A stretch of 64,000 bases of DNA from Stutzerimonas azotifigens DSM 17556 (GCF_000425625.1 NZ_KE384411.1:141616-205615), one strand, 5' to 3'. Shown: positions 31,320-38,549, numbered from the stretch's first letter. Translations and numbers: made by a program. Notes: generated by a model not told the origin, from the letters alone.

Positions 31320-32426
31320 ATGAAGGTACGCTTCGAAGAACGCCCCGCCTTGCACGGCGCCCGCATCGGCATCGCCACCCTGGATGCCGAACTCAGCCTC
31401 AACGCGCTCGACCTGCCGATGATCGAGGCGCTGCTCGACCGGCTAGGCCAGTGGGCCGAAGACCCTGACCTGGTCTGCGTGCTGCTGCGCGGCGCCGGGC
31501 CGAAGGCCTTCTGCGCAGGCGGCGACGTGCGCCGGCTGGCGCAGGCCTGCCGGGAGCGTCCCGGCGAGGTGCCGCCGTTGGCGGCGCGCTTCTTCGCCGA
31601 CGAGTACCGCCTGGACTATCGCCTGCACACCTATCCCAAGCCGCTGCTGTGCTGGGCGCACGGCTTCGTCATGGGCGGCGGCATGGGCCTGCTGCAGGGC
31701 GCGCGGGTGCGCATCGTCACCCCGGGCAGCCGCCTGGCCATGCCGGAGATCGGCATCGGCCTGTTCCCCGACGTCGGCGGCAGCTGGTTCCTGTCCCGCC
31801 TGCCCGGCCGGCTCGGCCTGTTCCTCGGTCTGACCGCCACCCAGCTGAACGCCGCCGACGCGCTCGATCTCGGCCTCGCCGACCGCTGCCTGCGCGATGA
31901 CCAGCTCGACGAGCTGCTGCACGGGCTGGTGCAGATCAACTGGCGGGAGCAGAGCGCGCGGCAGCTCAACAGCCTGCTCCAGGCGCTGGCGCTGGACGCC
32001 CGGGACGCGCTGCCCGAGCCGCAACTGGCGCCACGCCGGGCGGCCATCGACGCGCTGCTCGACGTGGCTGACCTGCCCGGCGCCTGGCATGCGCTGGTGT
32101 CCCGCCAGGGCGACGCAGACCCGCTGCTGGCCAAGGGCGCCGACACCCTCGCCGCCGGCTGCCCGCTCACTGCCCATCTGGTCTGGGAGCAACTGCGCCG
32201 CGGACGCTATCGGTCGCTGGCCGAAGTGTTCCGGATGGAATACGCCATGAGCCTGAACTGCTGCCGTCACCCCGAATTCGCCGAGGGCGTGCGGGCCCGG
32301 CTGATCGACAAGGACCAGCGCCCGAAATGGCACTGGCCCGAGGTCGACGAAGTGCCGCAGGCGGCGGTGGACGCGCATTTCCTGCCAACCTGGCAAGGCG
32401 CCCATCCGCTCGCCGACCTGCTCTGA
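31320..32426 (+). CDS. 3-hydroxyisobutyryl-CoA hydrolase-type enoyl-CoA hydratase/isomerase
   Basis: A 368-residue crotonase-superfamily protein with the length and C-terminal extension of 3-hydroxyisobutyryl-CoA hydrolases, which release 3-hydroxyisobutyrate in valine breakdown. Motifs: LSLNALDLPMIEALLDRL, KAFCAGGDVRRLA, CWAHGFVMGGGMGLLQGARVRIVT, LAMPEIGIGLFPDVGGSWFLSRLPG and the late CCRHPEFAEGVRARLIDKDQRPKW. ATG 31320 gives the family start. It is the second gene of a pair with the smaller hydratase. Exact substrate is inferred. Confidence 0.85.
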   Translation: MKVRFEERPALHGARIGIATLDAELSLNALDLPMIEALLDRLGQWAEDPDLVCVLLRGAGPKAFCAGGDVRRLAQACRERPGEVPPLAARFFADEYRLDYRLHTYPKPLLCWAHGFVMGGGMGLLQGARVRIVTPGSRLAMPEIGIGLFPDVGGSWFLSRLPGRLGLFLGLTATQLNAADALDLGLADRCLRDDQLDELLHGLVQINWREQSARQLNSLLQALALDARDALPEPQLAPRRAAIDALLDVADLPGAWHALVSRQGDADPLLAKGADTLAAGCPLTAHLVWEQLRRGRYRSLAEVFRMEYAMSLNCCRHPEFAEGVRARLIDKDQRPKWHWPEVDEVPQAAVDAHFLPTWQGAHPLADLL

Positions 32427-32432
32427 CCGGGC

Positions 32433-32861
32433 TCAGTTTCGATAGGAGCGGAAATAGAACTGGCTGCGCGGCTGCGCATAGGGCTGGCGGTAGCCGTGAT
32501 TGCGCCCGTAGCCAGGGTCCCGTCCGAAGCGGGAATCCCGGCGGGAGCGGTCGCGCCAGTCGTAACGGCGCTCGTGCGGATGGTCGAAGCGACGCGAGCC
32601 CGACCAGTCGCCCGGGCGGATGGTCCGCGGGTAGCTGTCGCGGTATTGCGGCGGCACGTAGGTCCGGCCGTTCGGCGGCAGGTTCTGCCGGTACTGCGGA
32701 TGGTTCGAATAGGGGCTGCGTGGATCGTAGCGATACTGCTGGACCGGCTGTCGATAGCCGTCGCCTGGCTGGTACACCCAGACGCTGCCGCGCCAATCCC
32801 CCGCCTGGACCTGGCCGCCGAGCAGCAGACCGGCCGTGATCAGCAATGCCTTGAGCTTCAT
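32433..32861 (-). CDS. Small exported Arg/Tyr-rich protein
   Basis: A 142-residue exported protein: signal peptide ending LLLGGQVQA-G, then a low-complexity basic domain rich in R, Y, P, D and G (RQPVQQYRYDPRSPYSNHPQYRQ, RRFDHPHERRYDWRDRSRRDSR, NHGYRQPYAQPRSQFYF). I recognise no domain; similar tyrosine/arginine-rich secreted proteins are scattered in pseudomonads without known role. ATG 32861 is preceded by GGGAGGACGT. It is convergent with the hydrolase gene, six bases away. Confidence 0.75.
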   Translation of the reverse strand: MKLKALLITAGLLLGGQVQAGDWRGSVWVYQPGDGYRQPVQQYRYDPRSPYSNHPQYRQNLPPNGRTYVPPQYRDSYPRTIRPGDWSGSRRFDHPHERRYDWRDRSRRDSRFGRDPGYGRNHGYRQPYAQPRSQFYFRSYRN

Positions 32862-33038
32862 ACGTCCTCCCGGCCGCGGGTGCATTTTCCCGGCAGCCTG
32901 CAGACATCAGACCACAACTGCCGCCACCCAATAAGGCGCATGGACGGATGGAGGGTATCAAGGTGTGTCCGCCATCGCACAACGGTTGCAAGGCACCACG
33001 GCGGCGACCACCATAGCCGGTCTTCCGCGGATATTGCC

Positions 33039-33245
33039 ATGCCCTCGCCCACACCCACCCGCTGCCCGCTGTGCGGCCAACCCAACGTCTGCGGGCAGAC
33101 CGAAGGCTCCGAAGCGGCCGAGCGCTGCTGGTGTTTCGACGTGACCATCGCGCCGCAAGCGCTGGCGCAGATCCCCCCGGCCCAACGGGGCAAGGCCTGT
33201 CTGTGCAGGCGCTGCGCGACCGGCGAACGGGAACGCCCACGCTGA
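33039..33245 (+). CDS. Cysteine-rich CWC family protein
   Basis: A 68-residue protein of the cysteine-rich CWC type, with CPLCGQPNVCG near the N-terminus, the CWC motif itself (ERCWCFDVTI) and a C-terminal CLCRRCA; seven or so cysteines suggest zinc binding. These small proteins occur very often directly in front of rsuA-like genes, as here: the TGA stop and the next ATG share one base (TGATG). Function unknown. Confidence 0.88.
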   Translation: MPSPTPTRCPLCGQPNVCGQTEGSEAAERCWCFDVTIAPQALAQIPPAQRGKACLCRRCATGERERPR

Positions 33246-33937
33246 TGCGTCTCGACCGCCTGCTCGCCAACCAGCCGCACCTCAGCCGCCAGGACGCCCG
33301 CCTGCTGCTCGCCCGCGGCCAGGTCAGGGTCGATGGCCAGGTCGTCCGCGACGCGGCCCACGAAGTACGCGCCTTCGCCCGGGTGGAGGCCGACGGCCTG
33401 CCGATCCAGAGCGGCTGCACTGCGCGCTACTTCATGCTGCACAAGCCGGCCGGCTACGTCAGCGCCACCCGCGACCCGCAGCATCCCACGGTGCTCGACC
33501 TGCTCGAGGAATCCGACCGCGCCGACCTGCACATCGCCGGGCGCCTGGACGGCAACACCACCGGCCTGCTGCTGGTGACCAACGACGGCCGCTGGTCCCG
33601 GCGCCTGACCCAGCCCGACAGCCAGCTCGGCAAGGTCTACCGTGTGGACACCGCGCACGACATCGACCCGGCCTGCGTCGAGCATTTCGCCGCCGGGCTG
33701 TATTTCCGCTTCGAGAACCTCATCACCCGCCCCGCCCGGCTCGAACTGCTCGGCCCGAGGCAGGCCCGCCTGACGCTGCACGAAGGCCGTTACCACCAGG
33801 TCAAGCGCATGTTCGGCCGCTTCCGCAACCCGGTCACCGCCCTGCACCGCGAACGCATGGGCCCCATCGTGCTCGATCCGGCACTGGGCCCGGGCCAGTA
33901 CCGCGCCCTGACCATCGAAGAGATCGCCAGCGTCTGA
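33245..33937 (+). CDS. rsuA: 16S rRNA pseudouridine synthase, RsuA family
   Basis: A 230-residue pseudouridine synthase, expected to modify U516 of 16S rRNA. It has an N-terminal S4 domain (MRLDRLLANQPHLSRQDARLLLARGQVRVDG), the catalytic motif HIAGRLDGNTTGLLLVTNDG with its conserved aspartate, KVYRVDT, and EGRYHQVKRMFG. Translation is coupled to the CWC gene. The exact target position is inferred from family and from the rsuA-CWC gene pairing. Confidence 0.9.
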   Translation: MRLDRLLANQPHLSRQDARLLLARGQVRVDGQVVRDAAHEVRAFARVEADGLPIQSGCTARYFMLHKPAGYVSATRDPQHPTVLDLLEESDRADLHIAGRLDGNTTGLLLVTNDGRWSRRLTQPDSQLGKVYRVDTAHDIDPACVEHFAAGLYFRFENLITRPARLELLGPRQARLTLHEGRYHQVKRMFGRFRNPVTALHRERMGPIVLDPALGPGQYRALTIEEIASV

Positions 33938-34003
33938 CGCCCCGACGAAAAGTGCACGCCCCGCTTCATTTGCCGGCCGCCTTCTGGTAAAAAGGCACCC
34001 CAC

Positions 34004-34077
34004 GCGGGCGTCGTATAATGGCATTACCTGAGCTTCCCAAGCTCATGACGAGGGTTCGATTCCCTTCGCCCGCTCCA
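34004..34077 (+). tRNA. tRNA-Gly(CCC)
   Basis: A 74-base cloverleaf with CCA encoded. Acceptor stem GCGGGCG (34004-34010) pairs with CGCCCGC (34067-34073). The anticodon arm is TGAGC-TTCCCAA-GCTCA with anticodon CCC, and the T arm contains GGTTCGATTCC. Its 3-prime end, from about 34054, is the attachment site of the phage-like island and is supplied by the island's own copy. Confidence 0.95.
34054..34077 (+). repeat. attL: 3-prime end of tRNA-Gly shared with island right end
   Basis: The T-arm/acceptor segment of the tRNA. The 18 bases GTTCGATTCCCTTCGCCC recur at 44489-44506, and the 21 bases TCGATTCCCTTCGCCCGCTC plus C recur at 45465-45485. This marks the left junction of the integrated island. 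Confidence 0.85.
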
Positions 34078-34123
34078 CATAGCAGTTTCTAGATGCTCCC
34101 ACATGCACTAGAAACACTCTCGA

Positions 34124-34147
34124 AGCCCCGCCTAGTGCGGGGTTTCT
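34124..34147 (+). terminator. Terminator after tRNA-Gly at island left end
   Basis: The hairpin CCCCGC-CTAG-TGCGGGG-type (CCCCGCCTAGTGCGGGG) is followed by TTTCTT. A similar GC hairpin with T run follows each of the three tRNA-end repeats in this region. Confidence 0.7.
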
Positions 34148-34190
34148 TGTTTCTGCACGCCTACTAATGCGCCCGTATAGCATTGCCTCC

Positions 34191-34241
34191 GGTGTACACC
34201 AGCATGTACACTCACCTCAGATACCTAACTAAGGTGTACAC
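34191..34241. repeat. GGTGTACACC arm-type repeats upstream of integrase
   Basis: Three copies of a GGTGTACACC-like motif: 34191-34200 (full), 34206-34211 (GTACAC core) and 34233-34241 (GGTGTACAC). Two more copies sit at 44428-44447, just inside the inner right end. This placement fits integrase arm-binding sites. The third copy is directly before the integrase ATG and would let the integrase repress itself. Confidence 0.6.
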
Positions 34242-34243
34242 GG

Positions 34244-35536
34244 ATGAAGCGTTCAGAGATCAGAAAGCGCCCTCTCGCCGACACGGTATTAGCGAGCCTT
34301 GAGCCTGAAGCCAAGGAATACCGGGAGCTGGATGGCAATGGCCTGTATCTGCGCGTGAAGCCCAACGGACAGAAAGGCTGGCTGCTGCGCCACAAGAAGC
34401 CAGATGGACGTTGGGGCTGGCTCGGCCTAGGCGGCTACCCTGACGTACCGGCCAAGGTGGCGCGTAAGAAGGCGTTAGAGCTGCGCGATCTGGTGGCCGA
34501 TGGTATTGACCCGGTCCAGCACAAGGCAGCGCAGAGAGCGGCCAGGGAAGCCACAGTGCTAAACCCTTTTCGCGAGTCGGTAGCCTACTGGTATCAGCGC
34601 AAGGTGGATGATGGCCTGGCCGAGAGCACGCTTCGTCTGATGCGTGGCTACCTGGACAACGACATCCTGCCGGCCCTGGGTGACAAGCCCATCACCGAGA
34701 TAAGTCCGCGCGACTGTGCCGCTTTGCAGGAAAAGATTGAGGCCCGAGGGGCGACCAATACCCGGGACAAGATCCGCGTTGCCCTGCGTCAGATATTCAG
34801 TCAAGCGATCGCTCGGGGGCTGTGCGAGGTGAACCCAGCCTCCGAGCTGGCCACCATTGCCACCAAGAAGCCCAAGGCTCAGCACTATCCTCACCTTCTT
34901 GAGCCCGAACTGCCTGCCTTCCTGCATGCTCTGCGTAACAGCACCAGCCGGACGCCTGCCCGTACAGCAACCTGGCTGTGCCTCTGGACGGCCTCCCGCC
35001 CCGGCATGGTGCGCTGGGCTGAGTGGACAGAGATCGACTTTGAGGCGGCCTTGTGGACTATCCCAGCAGCCAAGATGAAGACGCGCCGTGACCATGTGGT
35101 GCCGCTGTCACGGCAAGCCCTCGAAGCTCTGCGCGAGCTCCACAGAATCACCGGCCGCGGTCGCTATCTGTTCCCTGGTATCGGTGCCAAGCAGCCCGTT
35201 ATCAGCGAGAACACGATCAACCTGACACTCCGCAAGATCGGCTATCGCGGCCGTCTTGTCGGTCACGGAACACGGCACACGGCATCGACCCTGCTTCGTG
35301 AGCACGGCTGGAATAGAGATCACGTCGAGGCGCAGCTAGCGCACAAGGAGGCTGGGGTGGCTGGCATCTACAACCAGGCCCAGTACCTACCCCAGCGCCG
35401 CGCAATGATGCAGTGGTATTGCGATTATCTAGATTGCCTGGCTGACGGCATGACGCCCGCCCATCGGGCTGATTTCGACAGGCGGGTCAATATCACTGAC
35501 TCAAACGTGGTCGTGCTGGAGATGGCCCGCGCATGA
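34244..35536 (+). CDS. int: Tyrosine integrase, P4 type
   Basis: A 430-residue tyrosine recombinase of the P4 integrase type that inserts into tRNA ends. The N-terminal arm-binding DUF4102 domain is seen in YRELDGNGLYLRVKPNGQKGWLLRH...GWLGLGGYPDVPAKVARKKALE. A SAM-like core-binding domain follows (residues about 105-200). The catalytic residues are present: R252 (TASRPGM), H341 and R344 (HGTRH), H367 (LAHK) and the nucleophile Y376 (GIYNQAQYL). It starts 167 bases after the tRNA and reads away from it. The start codon lies three bases after an arm-type repeat. Intact. Confidence 0.93.
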   Translation: MKRSEIRKRPLADTVLASLEPEAKEYRELDGNGLYLRVKPNGQKGWLLRHKKPDGRWGWLGLGGYPDVPAKVARKKALELRDLVADGIDPVQHKAAQRAAREATVLNPFRESVAYWYQRKVDDGLAESTLRLMRGYLDNDILPALGDKPITEISPRDCAALQEKIEARGATNTRDKIRVALRQIFSQAIARGLCEVNPASELATIATKKPKAQHYPHLLEPELPAFLHALRNSTSRTPARTATWLCLWTASRPGMVRWAEWTEIDFEAALWTIPAAKMKTRRDHVVPLSRQALEALRELHRITGRGRYLFPGIGAKQPVISENTINLTLRKIGYRGRLVGHGTRHTASTLLREHGWNRDHVEAQLAHKEAGVAGIYNQAQYLPQRRAMMQWYCDYLDCLADGMTPAHRADFDRRVNITDSNVVVLEMARA

Positions 35537-36198
35537 AAAACGACAAAAAGCCTGATGCTGTACCTACAGAACCAGCAAAACACGAAGAGGAATTCAGCGC
35601 CCACGGGTGGGTGAGAGAAGTGGAAAACTGGTTTGATCGCGATAATCCCACTGCGATCTTGAGTTATCTGGACCGAGCCGTTGAACCGCTTCTGTTTCAT
35701 GAGGACACTAAGCACCACGCCGCCGAATTGTTGAGGGAAATATCGGCCTTTCAAGAGCTAGACGCCGCCTACAAGGCAGACGGTTCTGACCAAAACTACC
35801 GCAAGGCCCTTGTGGCAATGTTCACGCTTGGGGCCTGCGCGAAAAGCCTTGAAGAAGAACGGCACTTCCCAAGCAACCGGAAGCTGAAGGCACTCCAGCG
35901 GGACATCGATCAGCACACACGTTTTATTCAAATGAGAGAGGCGAACCGAGACAGAGACGTTGGTCGCGCAGTGGTCAATAGCATCGCGTGTGACTATGCG
36001 CGCCTTAGATGGAGCGAGGACAAGGAGCAGAAGCTAAGAACAAGCGACATGGCAGAAATCGTCTGGGCATGGATGGCAGAGCACGAACGGCTACTTGAGT
36101 ACAGGCCATCCGATATAGCCGGCCTCAAAAAGTGGCTTAGGCCGGTTGCCGCTGAGTTCCCCCACGCAAACAAACCGGGGCGCACTGCTAAGAGATAA
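35533..36198 (+). CDS. Hypothetical protein of phage-like island
   Basis: A 221-residue soluble protein of unknown function. Its ATG overlaps the integrase stop by four bases (ATGA), so it is translationally coupled. The protein is largely helical and charged (HGWVREVENWFDRDNPTAILSYLDRAVEPLLFHED..., KALQRDIDQHTRFIQMREANRDRDVGRAVVNSIACDYARLRW). I see no known motif. A hairpin with a T run follows at 36204-36251, so int and this gene form one transcription unit separate from the AlpA-led genes. Confidence 0.75.
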   Translation: MKNDKKPDAVPTEPAKHEEEFSAHGWVREVENWFDRDNPTAILSYLDRAVEPLLFHEDTKHHAAELLREISAFQELDAAYKADGSDQNYRKALVAMFTLGACAKSLEEERHFPSNRKLKALQRDIDQHTRFIQMREANRDRDVGRAVVNSIACDYARLRWSEDKEQKLRTSDMAEIVWAWMAEHERLLEYRPSDIAGLKKWLRPVAAEFPHANKPGRTAKR

Positions 36199-36203
36199 AT
36201 CGT

Positions 36204-36251
36204 TCTCCCCGGCTCGATAATCATATTTACCGAGTCGGGAGCGAGTTTTTA
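36204..36251 (+). terminator. Hairpin with T run closing the int unit
   Basis: CTCCCCGGCTCG pairs, with one bulge and a mismatch, with CGAGTCGGGAG across an AT-rich loop and is followed by GCGAGTTTTTAT. It separates the integrase unit from the next genes. Confidence 0.5.
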
Positions 36252-36302
36252 TCCTATTTCGCGTGTGAATAATGGGGGGCGTCACCACACGGAGGCGCCC
36301 AA

Positions 36303-36524
36303 ATGCACCTAGACACACCCCCAAGCAAAGCCCTTATCCGCCAGTCTGCGCTCTGCGACTGGCTGGACCTGTCCCGCTCCGGTCTGGACAAGCTCCGCAA
36401 GAAAGACCCCACCTTCCCCAAGCCCCTCAAGGATGGCGATAGCCGCCAAGCCGCTGCGTTCTACGTCGTGGCCGAAGTAGATGCTTGGCTGCGTTCCAAG
36501 ATCGAAGCGAGGGACGCCGCATGA
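36303..36524 (+). CDS. AlpA-family DNA-binding regulator
   Basis: A 73-residue AlpA-like protein, a MerR-type winged helix used by satellites and P4-like elements as activator or excision factor. Typical features: LIRQSALCDWLDLSRSGLDKLRKKDPTFPKPLKDGDSRQAAAFYVVAEVDAWLRSKIEAR, with the HTH, the FPKP turn and the VDAWLR ending. GGAGG lies eight bases before the ATG. It probably opens the early operon. The stop overlaps the next start (ATGA). Confidence 0.85.
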   Translation: MHLDTPPSKALIRQSALCDWLDLSRSGLDKLRKKDPTFPKPLKDGDSRQAAAFYVVAEVDAWLRSKIEARDAA

Positions 36525-37129
36525 ACAGCGTCCTCAACTATCAACCGATGTGCACCATCAAGCTATCGGGCTCTCTCGCCCAAATGTTCGGCCGTGAGCA
36601 CAAGAGGCGACTGGAGACGGGTTCGACGCGAGAGGCCTTCAGCGCACTGAAACATACTCTGCCCGGCTTCGAAGCGTTCATTCAGGCTGCAGCGAGGAAG
36701 GGCCTGCGGTATGCCATCTTCCGTAATCGCAAAAACGTCGGGGAGGACGAGTTCGGGCTTGGCGGCACTACCGAAATTCGCATCGTTCCAGTCATCACGG
36801 GCAGCAAGCGTGCGGGGGCTCTGCAGACGATTGTCGGCGCCGTGATGATCGTCGTCGGGGTCATCCTGGCCTTCACGCCGTTCAGTGCGGCCTCGCCATA
36901 CCTGATCAAGGGCGGCATCGCAGTGATGGCCGGCGGCGTCATCCAAATGCTCAGCCCCCAAGCCAAGGGACTAAAGGGCAGAGAGGACCCCGGCAACCAG
37001 CCGAGCTATGCGTTCGGTGGGCCGGTGAATACGACCGCCATGGGTAATCCGGTCGGCATTCTCGCAGGCCGCCGGCGGATCGGCGGGGCCGTCATCTCGG
37101 CCGGGATCTACGCGGAGGATGCGCAATGA
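36521..37129 (+). CDS. Lambda gpI-like tail tip assembly protein
   Basis: A 202-residue homologue of phage lambda tail assembly protein I. The likeness to lambda gpI as I remember it covers the whole protein: an N-terminal ubiquitin-like domain (CTIKLSGSLAQMFGREHKRRLE...AFSALKHTLPGFEAFI), the centre EIRIVPVITGSKRAGALQTIVGAVMIV, a hydrophobic helix pair ending MAGGVIQMLSP, and the C-terminal YAFGGPVNTTAMGNPVGILAGRRRIGGAVISAGIYAED. gpI acts in tail-tip assembly with gpK and gpJ. Here it stands alone, among early genes next to AlpA, with no gpK, gpJ, gpL or tape measure. It is coupled by four-base overlaps on both sides. ATG 36521 is fixed by the overlap. The family call is firm; the role in this island is not known. 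Confidence 0.88.
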   Translation: MNSVLNYQPMCTIKLSGSLAQMFGREHKRRLETGSTREAFSALKHTLPGFEAFIQAAARKGLRYAIFRNRKNVGEDEFGLGGTTEIRIVPVITGSKRAGALQTIVGAVMIVVGVILAFTPFSAASPYLIKGGIAVMAGGVIQMLSPQAKGLKGREDPGNQPSYAFGGPVNTTAMGNPVGILAGRRRIGGAVISAGIYAEDAQ

Positions 37130-37383
37130 AAGAGCAACACATCAGCCCTGACCCTAACTCCTTCGACATGGCCACGCACATGGACTTCGGGCTGTCCCAA
37201 GTCCTGCCGTCGATCGCTCGCTATGCCGCCGACAACGGGCACCCTATCGAGGCCGCGCTGGTCGCCTGCTTCATGATCCTGTCCACTGCCCTGCACGTCC
37301 ATGGCGTGAGCAGCGAGGAGCAGATCAGCCTGGTGGACGTCGCTCGCCCTCAAAAGTGGTTGCCGCCGGAGACGATGCAATGA
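37126..37383 (+). CDS. Small hypothetical protein
   Basis: An 85-residue protein with no motif I can name; sequence includes DPNSFDMATHMDFGLSQVLPSIARYAADNGHPIEAALVACFMILSTALHVHGVSSEEQ. It overlaps the gpI-like gene by four bases and the following reading frame by four bases, so it belongs to the same coupled early operon. One moderately hydrophobic helix (ALVACFMILSTALHVHG) is seen. Confidence 0.65.
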   Translation: MKEQHISPDPNSFDMATHMDFGLSQVLPSIARYAADNGHPIEAALVACFMILSTALHVHGVSSEEQISLVDVARPQKWLPPETMQ

Positions 37384-37832
37384 TGGCCCTTGCACACACA
37401 CGTCCCCGCATGTATCGTCGGCCTGTCGCTGCAAATTCAGCGACCGACCTTGGCCGGTCGAAAAGCACGAGGCGCACAGGCGCCCATCAACCGATTGCAG
37501 GCGCTTTTTTTGTGCCCGCCGCTTCGCGTTATGGCAGCTGTGCGTGGGACACCTTCGGGTGTGCCGGGAACCTTGTGCCCCGGTCGGCCAACCCGCGTAC
37601 AGCTGTCACCATCCCTTGCTTGGCCGCAGGCGGTGGCAGCTCCATAGCACAAGGAGCTCCACGCATGTCCCGCATCCTCAGCCTCAATCCGTCCCGCGCA
37701 CGCGCAGCAGCACACAAGGCGATGGCTTTGGCCGCCCTTCGCAGCCGCTCGAGCCTGTCCGTCCGTCTCTCCCGCTACAACGCTCACATGACCAAGGCCC
37801 GCGCCCTGGAAGCGATGGAGGTGGCGCAATGA
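37380..37832 (+). CDS. Ash/Icd-like reading frame overlapping C4-type RNA
   Basis: A 150-codon frame coupled to the previous gene (ATGA). Its middle part (MYRRPVAANSATDLGRSKSTRRTGAHQPIAGAFFVPAASRYGSCAWDTFGC...SANPRTAVT) has the look of the Ash-type frames that accompany C4 antisense RNAs in P4-like and lambdoid prophages, and may be translated only because the RNA happens to be open. A better-supported protein begins at the internal ATG 37665, with AAGGAG at 37651-37656: 55 residues, MSRILSLNPSRARAAAHKAM..., very basic. That product would be the C4-controlled Icd/kil-type gene. The 3-prime end couples to the next gene (ATGA). Confidence 0.6.
   Translation: MMALAHTRPRMYRRPVAANSATDLGRSKSTRRTGAHQPIAGAFFVPAASRYGSCAWDTFGCAGNLVPRSANPRTAVTIPCLAAGGGSSIAQGAPRMSRILSLNPSRARAAAHKAMALAALRSRSSLSVRLSRYNAHMTKARALEAMEVAQ
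37480..37511 (+). terminator. Possible attenuator before C4-type RNA
   Basis: GCGCC (37480-37484) pairs with GGCGC (37500-37504) and is followed by seven T residues. The stem is short, so this is a weak intrinsic terminator; it would fit a premature-termination control as in P4 immunity. Confidence 0.4.
37535..37605 (+). ncRNA. C4-type antisense RNA
   Basis: A 71-base three-way junction. The closing stem is 14 bp with two G-U pairs (37535-37548 with 37592-37605: CAGCTGTGCGTGGG and CCCGCGTACAGCTG). Inside are the hairpin ACACC-TTCG-GGTGT and the hairpin CCGGG...CCCGG with loop AACCTTGTG. Two unpaired or loop segments are exact complements of downstream sites: CCTTGTGC (37571-37578) to GCACAAGG (37647-37654), which covers the Shine-Dalgarno of the 37665 start, and CGGCCAA (37585-37591) to TTGGCCG (37620-37626). 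That is the a'/b' design of the P1 c4 and P4 CI RNAs. Confidence 0.7.
37620..37656 (+). promoter_or_regulatory. C4-type antisense target including ribosome binding site
   Basis: Target sites TTGGCCG (37620-37626) and GCACAAGG (37647-37654) match the antisense segments of the upstream RNA. The second overlaps AAGGAG (37651-37656), the Shine-Dalgarno for ATG 37665. AGCTCC (37640-37645) and GGAGCT (37653-37658) can also form a local hairpin hiding that site. Confidence 0.6.
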
Positions 37833-38194
37833 GCACTCGCCCCATCACCTCTCGCAATGACCTGAGCTTTACCGGCCTCACTGCCGACAATCCGCCGCGC
37901 CGCATCAACTGGGCACCTGTCCGGGTACCTCTCCAGCGGGACCAATGGAACAAGGAGTACGACCTTGGCTTAGGCATGGCTGAGGAAGTTCGCGCGCTTC
38001 ATACGGCCAATGAGATGGACGCTTTCCTCGCCATCCAGCTCGCGTTCAATGATCCCGCTTGGAAGGTCACTGGCGCAGGCGCAGAGTTGGGCTTCGCCGC
38101 TGGTATCGCTGCGTTGGCAATAGTCGGTATGCGTGCCCTTGAGCAAGGAGCTGCGCCATTCGATCCTGAAGAGGCCAGGAGGGCTGCAAAATGA
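37829..38194 (+). CDS. Hypothetical protein of phage-like island
   Basis: A 121-residue protein without a motif I know. It contains RRINWAPVRVPLQRDQWNKEYDLGLGMAEEVRALHTANEMDAFLAIQLAFNDPAW and a small hydrophobic patch (ELGFAAGIAALAIVGMRALEQG). It overlaps both neighbours by four bases (ATGA each). The long frame starting at 37544 is rejected because it runs through the C4-type RNA and has no supported start. Confidence 0.7.
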   Translation: MSTRPITSRNDLSFTGLTADNPPRRINWAPVRVPLQRDQWNKEYDLGLGMAEEVRALHTANEMDAFLAIQLAFNDPAWKVTGAGAELGFAAGIAALAIVGMRALEQGAAPFDPEEARRAAK

Positions 38195-38547
38195 TCCAGT
38201 TCCGACTGAAAAGCGGCCAGCTCGTGACGGTGGAGCACTCGGGCTTCGTACAGTGTGCGATCAAGATCCGCTACCCCGAACAGGACTATGCCGTCTGGTC
38301 TCCAGAGGTAGTTAGCCGCGGCCTGGCTAACGAAATGCTGGAAATGCTCACCCCTGCGTTTCCCGCCTGTGAGCTGAGCATCGAGCGGTTCACCAGAGCC
38401 GCCGAGGACCTGCCAGCCGCCCTCCAGGAATCGGACCGGGTACTCGCCATTGTCTTGGCCGTCCGCGGCTCGGATCACCCGGGGCAGGACCTCATCAAGC
38501 AAACCGGCCTCTTTCACAGCGCCCCCAGGCCCGAGCAGAGGGTTTAA
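38191..38547 (+). CDS. Hypothetical protein of phage-like island
   Basis: A 118-residue protein, coupled by four bases to the gene before it and followed after two bases by the primase-like gene. The N-terminal half looks beta-rich (MIQFRLKSGQLVTVEHSGFVQCAIKIRYPEQDYAVWSPEVV). No motif is recognised. Its place directly before the replication genes suggests a helper role in replication or regulation, which is only inference. Confidence 0.65.
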   Translation: MIQFRLKSGQLVTVEHSGFVQCAIKIRYPEQDYAVWSPEVVSRGLANEMLEMLTPAFPACELSIERFTRAAEDLPAALQESDRVLAIVLAVRGSDHPGQDLIKQTGLFHSAPRPEQRV

Positions 38548-38549
38548 CT

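Noticed and set aside
37544..38194. A 216-codon frame starting inside the C4-type RNA
   Set aside because: It lacks a supported start, and the conserved-looking protein begins at ATG 37829, which couples to the preceding stop.
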